From BACL14 sp965656355 (GTDB taxonomy: Bacteria; Pseudomonadota; Gammaproteobacteria; Burkholderiales; Methylophilaceae): DNA of 64,000 nucleotides. Each line of letters begins with the position of its first letter. Position 1 is the stretch's first letter. The DNA lies in the NCBI GenBank assembly GCA_965656355.1, contig CBFHKG010000004.1, positions 1 to 64,000 of the forward strand. Reading direction: 5' to 3'. The notes beneath the pieces are model-generated. The model did not search any database and was not told the origin of the DNA. It saw nothing but the letters and a program-made list of their open reading frames with translations. Both the position numbers and the translations under genes were made by a program. Below, piece after piece: positions 52,925-61,312 of the stretch.

Positions 52925-54256
52925 TTGAAATACTTACCAAAGAGTCTCCTTACCAGGATTTCTTTAATAATTGCATTATTATTGATTACCACACAGCTCG
53001 TATCACTTAAAATTTTTGATATCTATGAAAGAGAGCCGCGTGCAGAGGCTCTAGCTTTAGAAATATCTACCATAGTAAACTTTACCAAAGCATCAATGGC
53101 AGCATCTGCTAAGGACAAAAGAGTTCAACTCTTGAACGAGCTTTCAACTATGGGAAACGTCAGGATATATCCCGCTCACTTTTTTGAGCAAATTGAGCCA
53201 ATACCAGATGACCCATTTCTTCAGCTTGTTATCCAAAAAGTTACCCAAAGGCTGCCTCTTGGAACGCTTATTGCTATTAATCATTTCTCAATTGAAGGAA
53301 TATGGGTCAGTTTTGAGTTAAATAGCGAGTTATTTTGGGTTGTGATCCCCCGCACAATTGTAGATAGGCCCTTTCCATGGCACTGGATAGGCTGGGGAAC
53401 TATTATCGCCTTAATCGCACTTGTTGCTGCCTATATGACGACTGAAAGAATCAATAGGCGCTTGAACAGACTCATTGAAGCAGCAGAAAGCGTTCGAAAG
53501 GACTTGTCTCCTGAAAAACTTCCTCATGATAATTTGGTTGAATTTAGCGATTTAAATGTAGCTTTTAACGAAATGTTAGCTAACTTAAAAAAAGCAAGCC
53601 AAGAGAGAAAGTTTTTGCTTGCAAGCGTATCTCACGATATTAGAACACCCTTAACTCGCCTAAGAATCGCATCTGAAATGCTTCCAGAAAAGTCAGATGA
53701 TTTAAAAAAGAGTATGGAAGAGGATATTCTAGAAATAAACAACATTCTTAACCAATTTCTTGATTTTGCTCGAGGCTTCGAAGATGAACCTAAAATTCCA
53801 GTTAATTTAGGTAAATTTTTAAATAACATACAAGTAAAGCATCTAAGAATGGGTCATAAATTTATATTAAGAAAGAAGAATATAAAAACTGATATCCCAA
53901 AAAAACTCTTTATTGACTTGAGGCCATTGGCATTGCAAAGGTGTTTAGATAATTTAATTAATAATGCTTTCTTTTATGCAAAAGGAAAAGTTGTTCTTAT
54001 TGCTACCCTCGAGGAAGAATCTTTTACCATAAGTGTGGTTGACGATGGTCCCGGGATCCCTGATAAAGAGCTAGAAAGACTATTAAAGCCATTTGAACGC
54101 CTCGATGAAGCTAGGGGTAATGAAGGCGGATGTGGCTTAGGTTTATCGATTGCCGATAGAATTGCAAAAGCTCATGATGGTAAATTAGAGTTAATCTCAA
54201 ATAAAAAAGATAAAGGGCTCGAAGCGAAAATTACAATTCCAATAATCAGAGCGTAG
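52925..54256 (+). CDS. envZ: EnvZ-like sensor histidine kinase
   Basis: A 443-aa membrane sensor. Transmembrane helices at about 12-30 and 153-171 flank a periplasmic domain. HAMP linker follows, then the H-box LASVSHDIRTPLTRLRIA with phosphorylated H237. ATPase boxes are N (NLINNAFFYA), G1 (DDGPGIPD) and G2 (GGCGLGLSIADRIA). Start TTG directly after the ompR stop. It converges on cysG with one base between. The signal sensed is unknown; osmotic sensing is the family prototype. Confidence 0.9.
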   Translation: MKYLPKSLLTRISLIIALLLITTQLVSLKIFDIYEREPRAEALALEISTIVNFTKASMAASAKDKRVQLLNELSTMGNVRIYPAHFFEQIEPIPDDPFLQLVIQKVTQRLPLGTLIAINHFSIEGIWVSFELNSELFWVVIPRTIVDRPFPWHWIGWGTIIALIALVAAYMTTERINRRLNRLIEAAESVRKDLSPEKLPHDNLVEFSDLNVAFNEMLANLKKASQERKFLLASVSHDIRTPLTRLRIASEMLPEKSDDLKKSMEEDILEINNILNQFLDFARGFEDEPKIPVNLGKFLNNIQVKHLRMGHKFILRKKNIKTDIPKKLFIDLRPLALQRCLDNLINNAFFYAKGKVVLIATLEEESFTISVVDDGPGIPDKELERLLKPFERLDEARGNEGGCGLGLSIADRIAKAHDGKLELISNKKDKGLEAKITIPIIRA

Positions 54257-54257
54257 A

Positions 54258-55628
54258 TTACTTAAACCATTTAAGCTGATCTCTTAATTTTACTACCTCA
54301 CCAATAATAACCAATGCAGGTGATTTTATCTTTGAGCGAACCACCTTATTTTTTATATTTCCAATATTACCTACAATTACTCTTTGTGCACTTGTTGTCC
54401 CACTTTGAATTACGGCAACCGGCATTGTTTTATTTTGGCCATGTTCAATAAGCTCTTTTATAAAGTCAGGCAGACTCAGAAGCCCCATATAAATGACAAG
54501 AGTTTGTTTTTCTGTTACTAATTTAGGCCAATCAAAATCAATTTTTCCATCCTTAAAGTGACCTGTTAAAAATAAACAGCTTTGGGCATAGTCTCTATGC
54601 GTCAGAGGAATTCCTGCATAAGCAGCAACTCCATTGGCAGCTGAAATGCCGGGGACAACTTGAAAATTTATCTTATGTGACATAAGCGACTCAATTTCCT
54701 CTCCACCCCTACCAAAAATGAATGGGTCGCCTCCCTTAAGTCTTAAAACTTTTTTACCTTTTTTAGCATATTTCACTAGTAGATCATTGATTTTTTCTTG
54801 GCTAAATGTATGTTGATCTCTTTTTTTACCAGCAAAAATCATATCGGCATCTCGCCGAACTAATTCAATCACTTCATCAGAGACTAAATTGTCAAAAATA
54901 CAAACATCACATTTTTGCATTAAATGCAGTGCCCTTATTGTTAATAAGTCTCTCTCTCCTGGTCCTGCTCCAACTAAATAAACCTCCCCTGTATTATTTT
55001 TCATGCTACGAAGTAATGAATTAAATTTTTTAGTTAAGGTTTTATTTTGATTTAAAAATGATTGAATATTTTCAACATCAAAGAACTTCTCCCAAAAGAT
55101 TCTTCTTTTGTTATTTATTTTAATAGATTTTTTAACCTTATCTCTTAAGCTCCCTGCTAAATCTACAAGATCCTTATAAGCATCAGGAATCATCATCTCA
55201 ATTTTTTCTCTTAATTGCCTTACTAATACTGGCGCTTTTCCGCTGCTAGAAATAGAAACAACTAGTGAACCTCTTTCAACAATTGAACCCATTGTAAAAG
55301 TACATAATGCAGGTTGATCAACGACATTGACTGGGATTTTTTTCTTTCCCCCGATTTGTGCAATTTGTTTATTAAGTAATTTATTATTTGTAGCAGCAAT
55401 AATAATTATTGGAAATTCGATATCATCGGGATGAAAATCTTTTTGGATAATGTCTATCGAATACCTATCTTTAAGGTCTAAAATTTCTTCACAAAAATTC
55501 TTTGCCACTACCTTTAAATTAGGTTTTGACTTAATTAATAATTTGATTTTTCTTAAAGCAATATCTCCCCCACCAATTACTAAAACTGGTTTATTTTTAA
55601 TTTCTAAAAATATCGGGAAGTTGTCCAT
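54258..55628 (-). CDS. cysG: Siroheme synthase CysG (fused precorrin-2 dehydrogenase/ferrochelatase and uroporphyrinogen methyltransferase)
   Basis: Makes siroheme for sulfite or nitrite reductase. Residues 1-210 form the CysG N-terminal NAD-dependent dehydrogenase/chelatase module (VLVIGGGDIALRK, FTMGSIVERG, ISSSGKAPVLVRQLREK). Residues about 215-456 form the SAM-dependent methyltransferase (VYLVGAGPGERDLLTIRA, RLKGGDPFIFGRGGEE, VVPGISAANGVAAYAGIPLT). The fusion is full length (456 aa, E. coli 457). It is monocistronic here and divergent from miaB across 95 bases. Confidence 0.96.
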   Translation of the reverse strand: MDNFPIFLEIKNKPVLVIGGGDIALRKIKLLIKSKPNLKVVAKNFCEEILDLKDRYSIDIIQKDFHPDDIEFPIIIIAATNNKLLNKQIAQIGGKKKIPVNVVDQPALCTFTMGSIVERGSLVVSISSSGKAPVLVRQLREKIEMMIPDAYKDLVDLAGSLRDKVKKSIKINNKRRIFWEKFFDVENIQSFLNQNKTLTKKFNSLLRSMKNNTGEVYLVGAGPGERDLLTIRALHLMQKCDVCIFDNLVSDEVIELVRRDADMIFAGKKRDQHTFSQEKINDLLVKYAKKGKKVLRLKGGDPFIFGRGGEEIESLMSHKINFQVVPGISAANGVAAYAGIPLTHRDYAQSCLFLTGHFKDGKIDFDWPKLVTEKQTLVIYMGLLSLPDFIKELIEHGQNKTMPVAVIQSGTTSAQRVIVGNIGNIKNKVVRSKIKSPALVIIGEVVKLRDQLKWFK

Positions 55629-55723
55629 AGCAAAATGTTACTCTATTAAGGCTCTTATATACATAGGTCTTATATGCAAAAAAAGTTATAATCCAAAATC
55701 GTAAAATTATATTTTAATAAAAC

Positions 55724-57046
55724 ATGTCAAAAAAAGTATTTGTAAAGTCTTTTGGTTGTCAGATGAATGAGTATGATTCTGAAAAAATTGAAGATATCTT
55801 AGGTTCAAAGAAGCATTTATCACAAACAGATTCACCAGAGGATGCAGATTTAATTGTTCTAAATACATGCTCAGTCAGGGAAAAGGCAGAGGTTAAGCTT
55901 TTCAGCGATTTGGGAAGATATAGAAAGCTAAAAGAAACAAAGCCGCATATACAAATTGCTGTAGGGGGTTGTGTTGCGAGCCAAGAAGGTGAGGAAATAA
56001 TTAAACGCGCACCCTATGTAGATGCTGTATTTGGGCCACAAACTCTACACAGATTACCTGAGCTTATTAATTTAAGAGAAGTAACTGGTAAGCCACAAAT
56101 AGATATCTCATTCCCAGAAATTGAAAAGTTTGATAACTTGCCTACATCCAAAAGTAAAAACCCATCTGCAATGGTTTCAATCATGGAGGGTTGTAGTAAG
56201 TACTGCTCTTTTTGTGTCGTTCCTTATACAAGAGGAGAGGAGATTTCAAGGCCACTAGACGATATCATCACCGAAATCATTCAACTTACCCTGCAAGGAG
56301 CATCTGAAATTATACTTTTAGGCCAAAATGTGAATGGTTACAGAGGGCTGATGAGTAACGGAAAAATTGCAAACTTTGCATCCCTGATTGAATACATATC
56401 AGAAATTGAAGAAGTAAAAAGAATACGGTTTACAACCAGCCATCCAAATGAAATGAATGATCACCTAATTGACTGTTTTGGGAACATCAAAAAATTAGCC
56501 AATCACCTTCACTTACCGATTCAATCTGGTTCAGACAAAGTGTTGATGGCAATGAAGAGAAATTATACAACTTTAGAATACAAGTCGATTATTAAAAAAC
56601 TCAGGAAAAAATTACCTGATGTTTCAATAACTACAGATCTCATAATCGGCTTTCCTACTGAGACAACAAATGATTTTAATTTAACTAAAAAATTATTTAC
56701 TGAGCTTGATTTTGATTACTCATTCAGTTTTATTTATAGCAAAAGACCTGGTACACCTGCAGCGTATCTTAAAGATGAAACGACAAATGAAGAAAAACTT
56801 GAACGCTTACATGAAATTCAGTCAATAAATATTATTCAAGGTGAACATTACACAAAGAAAATGATCGGGACCACTCAAAGAGTTCTAATTGATCATTTTT
56901 CAAAAAAGAAAGCAGGGGTCTTATTGGGGAAAACTGATAACAACAGAATTATTGAATTCAAAGAGTCAAAAGGTTTGTTGAACAAATTTGTCAACGTAAA
57001 AGTGATGAAAATTTTAGGTAAATCTCTTGTTGGAGAATTAGTTTAG
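55724..57046 (+). CDS. miaB: tRNA-2-methylthio-N6-dimethylallyladenosine synthase MiaB
   Basis: Radical-SAM methylthiotransferase acting on A37 of tRNAs. The auxiliary cluster Cys are C12, C49 and C83 in the N-terminal MTTase domain. The radical-SAM motif CxxxCxxC is at C157, C161 and C164 (GCSKYCSFC). A TRAM domain closes the protein. At 440 aa it is full length. It heads the operon miaB-ybeZ-ybeY-corC-(hypothetical)-lnt. Confidence 0.97.
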   Translation: MSKKVFVKSFGCQMNEYDSEKIEDILGSKKHLSQTDSPEDADLIVLNTCSVREKAEVKLFSDLGRYRKLKETKPHIQIAVGGCVASQEGEEIIKRAPYVDAVFGPQTLHRLPELINLREVTGKPQIDISFPEIEKFDNLPTSKSKNPSAMVSIMEGCSKYCSFCVVPYTRGEEISRPLDDIITEIIQLTLQGASEIILLGQNVNGYRGLMSNGKIANFASLIEYISEIEEVKRIRFTTSHPNEMNDHLIDCFGNIKKLANHLHLPIQSGSDKVLMAMKRNYTTLEYKSIIKKLRKKLPDVSITTDLIIGFPTETTNDFNLTKKLFTELDFDYSFSFIYSKRPGTPAAYLKDETTNEEKLERLHEIQSINIIQGEHYTKKMIGTTQRVLIDHFSKKKAGVLLGKTDNNRIIEFKESKGLLNKFVNVKVMKILGKSLVGELV

Positions 57047-57050
57047 GCTT

Positions 57051-57986
57051 ATGAAAGCAGACTTAAATCTTTCCCCTCAAGACAACAAAAAACTCGCGAA
57101 CTTATGTGGTCCACTTGATGAAAATATTTCACAAATAAGTGTGGGGTTAGATGTAAAGATAAATAGAAAAAATTCTTCATTTGTCCTTAATGGTGACGAG
57201 AAAAAAGTTTTACTTGCATCCCAATTGCTTGAAAGTATTTACCTAAGAGCAACAAGGGCTATCCTGCCTGAAGATATTCAATTAAGCCTTGTAGAGCTAA
57301 ACCAAAAAGAAAACGGTAACACAAAAGACTCACCCCAACTTCATACCCTAAAAGCTGATTTACAAGGTCGCACACCCATGCAAGTTAGCTACCTTAATAA
57401 TATTCAATCAAATGATATCAATTTTGGTATTGGGCCTGCCGGTACAGGAAAAACATATCTTGCAGTTGCCTCGGCTGTTGATGCCCTTAATAAAGAAAAG
57501 GTTAAAAGAATAGTTTTAGTCAGACCGGCAGTTGAGGCAGGAGAAAATCTAGGATTTCTACCAGGTGACCTTGCACAAAAAGTGGACCCTTACCTAAGAC
57601 CTTTATATGATGCATTATACGATTTGGCTGGTTACGATAACGTGACAAAAATGTTTGATAAAGGCATATTAGAGGTCGCTCCTTTAGCTTATATGAGAGG
57701 AAGGACACTCAACCAAAGCTTTATTATTCTTGATGAAGCACAAAATACAACCCCTGAACAAATGAAGATGTTTTTAACCCGCATAGGCTTTGGTACAAAG
57801 GCTGTAATAACTGGTGATGTCACTCAAATTGACCTTGCAAAATCTCAAAAGAGTGGCCTGATAGAAATACAAAGAATTTTAAAATCTGTGAAAGGCATCG
57901 AATTCAATTTCTTTACTTCTGTGGATGTTGTTCGCCACCCATTAGTGCAAAAAATTATTAATGCTTATGAGAAATTTAAACTCTAA
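57051..57986 (+). CDS. ybeZ: PhoH-like ATPase YbeZ
   Basis: A 311-aa PhoH-family P-loop protein with Walker A GPAGTGKT (128-135) and Walker B FIILDEAQNTT. The N-terminal region resembles a KH-like fold. In E. coli it interacts with YbeY in RNA metabolism and is heat-induced. It lies 4 bases after miaB and 9 bases before ybeY. Confidence 0.95.
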   Translation: MKADLNLSPQDNKKLANLCGPLDENISQISVGLDVKINRKNSSFVLNGDEKKVLLASQLLESIYLRATRAILPEDIQLSLVELNQKENGNTKDSPQLHTLKADLQGRTPMQVSYLNNIQSNDINFGIGPAGTGKTYLAVASAVDALNKEKVKRIVLVRPAVEAGENLGFLPGDLAQKVDPYLRPLYDALYDLAGYDNVTKMFDKGILEVAPLAYMRGRTLNQSFIILDEAQNTTPEQMKMFLTRIGFGTKAVITGDVTQIDLAKSQKSGLIEIQRILKSVKGIEFNFFTSVDVVRHPLVQKIINAYEKFKL

Positions 57987-57995
57987 AATTTTAAA

Positions 57996-58439
57996 ATGAA
58001 GTTTAAAAATTTATTTTCTGTATTCATACAGGATACAGTTCACAAAAGAAAACAATTAACAAAAAAGCAATGTGAGCAATGGTTGGGCCTTGTAGCCAAA
58101 AATCAAAGTAAAATTACGATCAGAATTGTTAGTGAAAATGAATCAAAAAAATTAAACAAACAATTTAGAAATAAAGATGTGCCTACAAATGTCTTGTCTT
58201 TTCTTATGCTGGAAGATCCAATTGAAGGAGATTTAGTCTTATGTCATTCAGTTATAAAGAAGGAGGCAAAAGCCCAACATAAAAAAATCCAAGATCATTA
58301 CGCACATCTTATTATCCATGGATATCTGCATCTTTTAGGATATGATCACCAGAATAATGTAGATGCTGATAAAATGGAAAAGATGGAAAGAAAAATACTA
58401 AGTAAATTCAATATCAATGACCCATATAAAGTTTATTAA
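57996..58439 (+). CDS. ybeY: Endoribonuclease YbeY (rRNA maturation factor)
   Basis: Metal-dependent RNase acting in 16S rRNA 3'-end maturation and ribosome quality control. The 147-aa protein has the zinc motif H108-x3-H112-x5-H118 in HLIIHGYLHLLGYDH and the conserved NVLSF strand. No strong Shine-Dalgarno is seen; it is probably coupled to ybeZ. Confidence 0.96.
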   Translation: MKFKNLFSVFIQDTVHKRKQLTKKQCEQWLGLVAKNQSKITIRIVSENESKKLNKQFRNKDVPTNVLSFLMLEDPIEGDLVLCHSVIKKEAKAQHKKIQDHYAHLIIHGYLHLLGYDHQNNVDADKMEKMERKILSKFNINDPYKVY

Positions 58440-58450
58440 TAGTTGAATTC

Positions 58451-59287
58451 ATGAAAAGAAAAAGAATAAAAATTGGATCTCAACTTAGAAACCTTTTATT
58501 AAAACCAAGAGATAAAAAACAACTTGGTGAACTTTTAAAGTCCGCTTTCGATAAAAATATGATTGATGCAGATGCATTAATGATGATCGAAGGAGTGCTA
58601 AATGTTTCAGATATGCAGGTCAGAGATATTATGAGACCAAGATCACAAATTGATGCTATCGATGTATCGAAGAAGCCTGAAGAATTCATTCCATTTGTAA
58701 TAGAAACCGCGCATACGAGATTTCCTGTTTTTGAAGAAAGCATCAATAACATAATTGGCATTCTTCTCGCTAAAGACTTACTTAAGCTCACATCCAAACA
58801 TGAATTTGAAACTCGAGATATTTTAAGGCCCCCTATATTTATTCCTGAGTCCAAAAGATTGAATGTTTTACTTAAAGAATTTAGAACAAAACGGAATCAC
58901 ATTGCAATTGTTGTAGACGAACACGGTGGTGTAGCTGGTATGGTTACAATTGAAGATGTGCTTGAGCAAATTGTGGGGGATATCGAAGACGAGTTTGATT
59001 ACGATGAAACGGAAGGTAATATAGTCGAAGAGAATCAGAGGCAATTTCGAGTTAAAGCAACCACAGAAATTTCAGATTTTAATAGTTTCTTTGCCACCTC
59101 CTATGAAGACAATGATTTTTCGACAATTGGTGGCTTGGTGACACATAAATTTGGTTATCTACCGGAAAATGATGAAAAAATTTCATTTGATGGCCTTGAT
59201 ATTACAATCATACGCTCAGATAGCAGGCAAATTCACTCTATTCAGATCAATATTGCTGAGGCAAAGAGAAATGTGGAACTTAAATAA
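58451..59287 (+). CDS. corC: CBS-domain protein CorC (CorB/CorC ion-transport family)
   Basis: A 278-aa soluble protein with two CBS domains. The first starts at VRDIMRPRSQIDAIDVS and the second carries NHIAIVVDEHGGVAGMVTIEDVLEQIVGDIEDEFD. The CorC_HlyC C-terminal domain follows. It is associated with magnesium/cobalt efflux in enterobacteria. It lacks the membrane DUF21 domain, as expected for CorC. Standard place between ybeY and lnt. Confidence 0.93.
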   Translation: MKRKRIKIGSQLRNLLLKPRDKKQLGELLKSAFDKNMIDADALMMIEGVLNVSDMQVRDIMRPRSQIDAIDVSKKPEEFIPFVIETAHTRFPVFEESINNIIGILLAKDLLKLTSKHEFETRDILRPPIFIPESKRLNVLLKEFRTKRNHIAIVVDEHGGVAGMVTIEDVLEQIVGDIEDEFDYDETEGNIVEENQRQFRVKATTEISDFNSFFATSYEDNDFSTIGGLVTHKFGYLPENDEKISFDGLDITIIRSDSRQIHSIQINIAEAKRNVELK

Positions 59288-59327
59288 ATACCTAGCACTC
59301 TATCTATTTTAAATTGGATATCAACTT

Positions 59328-59729
59328 ATGAAAATTATTATCTCCTTACTTTCAATTTTTTGTATCTCTTTTGCACATGCCGATGAACATCAAGCTGATG
59401 TCGAAAACCCAATCATTGAAGAAATGCCCACTGATTATTTAGAGTTTGCCAATGTCATTGGACTTCTAAAACCAGAAGAAATTATTGGCCTTATTGGGGA
59501 GCCTGCTAAAAAGTTAGACTTAAAGATGAAATCATCCAATGAAGTAATAGCAAGCTCATGGTACTACCACAATCTTAATACCGATGGAAATGGTAACTAC
59601 TTTCCTACCACGGAACTAGATATAATCGACGGATATGTTGAATCGGTTGTATTTTTAAATGATGTAGATGAAAATTCAAATTTTGAAGGTAAAAAGTTCG
59701 ATACCAAGAAACCTGATAGTTTGTTTTAA
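59328..59729 (+). CDS. Small exported protein of unknown function
   Basis: A 133-aa protein with a clear signal peptide (MKIIISLLSIFCISFAHADE, cleavage likely after AHA). The mature part is acidic, with FANVIGLLKPEEIIGLIGEPAKKLDLK and a later SSWYYHNLNTDGNGNYFPT segment. The pattern of an IGEP turn followed by a WYYHNL strand recalls periplasmic beta/alpha lipoprotein-like folds of the BamE/SmpA type, but the similarity is only suggestive. It sits between corC and lnt, so an envelope role is plausible. I do not recognise a family. Confidence 0.75.
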   Translation: MKIIISLLSIFCISFAHADEHQADVENPIIEEMPTDYLEFANVIGLLKPEEIIGLIGEPAKKLDLKMKSSNEVIASSWYYHNLNTDGNGNYFPTTELDIIDGYVESVVFLNDVDENSNFEGKKFDTKKPDSLF

Positions 59730-59758
59730 TTTTTACAAGATTAATAACTAGGTTAAAG

Positions 59759-59783
59759 TACTATTTTCCTTATTGAAATAGTA
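59759..59783 (+). promoter_or_regulatory. Hairpin directly before lnt
   Basis: TACTATTT (59759-59766) pairs perfectly with AAATAGTA (59776-59783) around a nine-base loop, ending four bases before the TTG start of lnt. No T-run follows. All pairs but one are A-T, so stability is modest. Confidence 0.5.
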
Positions 59784-59787
59784 TGCT

Positions 59788-61248
59788 TTGACCTTTTTAT
59801 TCAAACAAGCCTTTAATACATCTTTTCTCATTCTTGGAAGTTTCCTTGTTTTAAGTTTTTCCCCGTTTAATTTTTATCTCATCCCCCCGCTTGTATTTAC
59901 CATTTTTTTTTGGTTAATCCATAAAAATAATCTGCCCCTCAAAGAATGTCTTCTTTTTGGATTAGGTTTATTTATTTTTGGAATTTATTGGATATATATC
60001 TGCCTTCAAAGATTTGGTGGCATGCCAGAAAGTTTAGCAATACTCTCAACCTTGAGTTTATGTTTATTTCTATCCCTTTTTTTTCTGTCCCTTTCAGTTT
60101 TTCCAAAATTTAAAAATCAACCTCTCTTAGTCCCAGCAATTTTCACACTAGTTGAATGGGTTCGATCTTGGATCTTTACAGGTTTTCCATGGTTAACTCT
60201 TGGTTATTCTCAAGTTGAGAGTAGCCCTTTGGCTGGATATATTCCTATTACAGGTATTTATGGTGTTAGTTTCCTTCTAATATTAACCTCGCATCTCTTA
60301 TTTCTTCTGTTACTAAGAGCTAATCAACGTTTATGGATTATTTTTTTAATCATTGTTATTTGGAGTGGAGGTCATTTTCTAAAAAAGATTGAATGGACAG
60401 AGCCAAATGGAAGGCCTATTGAAGTTACATTATTGCAGGGCAATGTGAAGCAAGATGAAAAGTGGGATCAAACTAAAATTAAAAAAATATTAAATAAGTA
60501 TGAAAGTTTAATTTTAAAAAGCAATTCTCCCCTGACTGTTTTACCAGAAACCTCAATACCTCTTTTACTTGAATATATCCCATCAAATTATTTAAATAAA
60601 ATCAAAGGACATATGAAAAAAATTGACGGAAATCTAATTTTAGGTGTCATCGAAAGGGAAAATGTTGACATTTATAACTCTGCTGTTTCCTATGGGGAAG
60701 ATGAATCACAGAAATATAGAAAATATCATTTAGTCCCTTTTGGGGAATATGTCCCACTAAGAAGTATTTTTGGTTTCATTTATGAAAATCTACTAAACAT
60801 GCCATTTAATGATTTATCAAGGGGTGAGAGAAAACAGCTTCCAATGAAGTTTGATCAACAAAAAATAGCAATAAATATTTGCTATGAAGATGTATTTGGG
60901 AATGAAATTATTCATCAATTACCCAACGCAAACATTTTGTTAAATATGAGTAATGATGCATGGTATGGACATTCAATTGCTGCCGAACAACATTTACAAA
61001 TTTCACAAGCAAGAGCCATTGAAACAGGCAGGATGATGCTTCGAGCTACAAATACTGGCGTCACTGCTTTTATCAATGAAAAAGGTAAGGTCATGAATAA
61101 ACTACCCCAATTTCAAAGTGGGTCACTTACTCAGAATGTACAGGGTTTTAATGGAAGTACGCCATTTATAAAATATGGTCATTTTCCAATTTTAATTATA
61201 TGTTTTTTAATTACCTCAATTACATTGCTGCGAGAAAAATTAAATTAG
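59788..61248 (+). CDS. lnt: Apolipoprotein N-acyltransferase Lnt
   Basis: Adds the third acyl chain to lipoproteins at the inner membrane. Several membrane helices fill residues 1-195, followed by a nitrilase-like periplasmic domain with the catalytic triad E254 (LPETSIP), K312 (RKYHLVPFGEYVP) and C365 (NICYEDVF). A last helix lies near 467-481. The 486-aa length is near normal. The start is TTG at 59788; an ATG at 59783 is out of frame and stops at once. Classic position after corC. Confidence 0.94.
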   Translation: MTFLFKQAFNTSFLILGSFLVLSFSPFNFYLIPPLVFTIFFWLIHKNNLPLKECLLFGLGLFIFGIYWIYICLQRFGGMPESLAILSTLSLCLFLSLFFLSLSVFPKFKNQPLLVPAIFTLVEWVRSWIFTGFPWLTLGYSQVESSPLAGYIPITGIYGVSFLLILTSHLLFLLLLRANQRLWIIFLIIVIWSGGHFLKKIEWTEPNGRPIEVTLLQGNVKQDEKWDQTKIKKILNKYESLILKSNSPLTVLPETSIPLLLEYIPSNYLNKIKGHMKKIDGNLILGVIERENVDIYNSAVSYGEDESQKYRKYHLVPFGEYVPLRSIFGFIYENLLNMPFNDLSRGERKQLPMKFDQQKIAINICYEDVFGNEIIHQLPNANILLNMSNDAWYGHSIAAEQHLQISQARAIETGRMMLRATNTGVTAFINEKGKVMNKLPQFQSGSLTQNVQGFNGSTPFIKYGHFPILIICFLITSITLLREKLN

Positions 61249-61251
61249 TAA

Positions 61252-61290
61252 GTTTCTTGCTGTGATTAAGAAACAACGTAAAATACGTTG
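61252..61290 (+). promoter_or_regulatory. Two adjacent hairpins between lnt and glyQ
   Basis: GTTTCTT (61252-61258)/AAGAAAC (61268-61274) and CAACGTA (61274-61280)/TACGTTG (61284-61290) are both perfect 7-bp stems and share base 61274. An AT-rich stretch without a T-run follows up to the glyQ ATG at 61313. They may mark the end of the lnt transcript or a glyQS leader. Confidence 0.5.
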
Positions 61291-61312
61291 ATAATTAATT
61301 AAAATTAAAAAA

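Noticed and set aside
59293..59300. TAGCACTC, one arm of a CIRCE element, after corC
   Set aside because: The second arm GAGTGCTA is missing at the nine-base distance, so it is a chance half-site.
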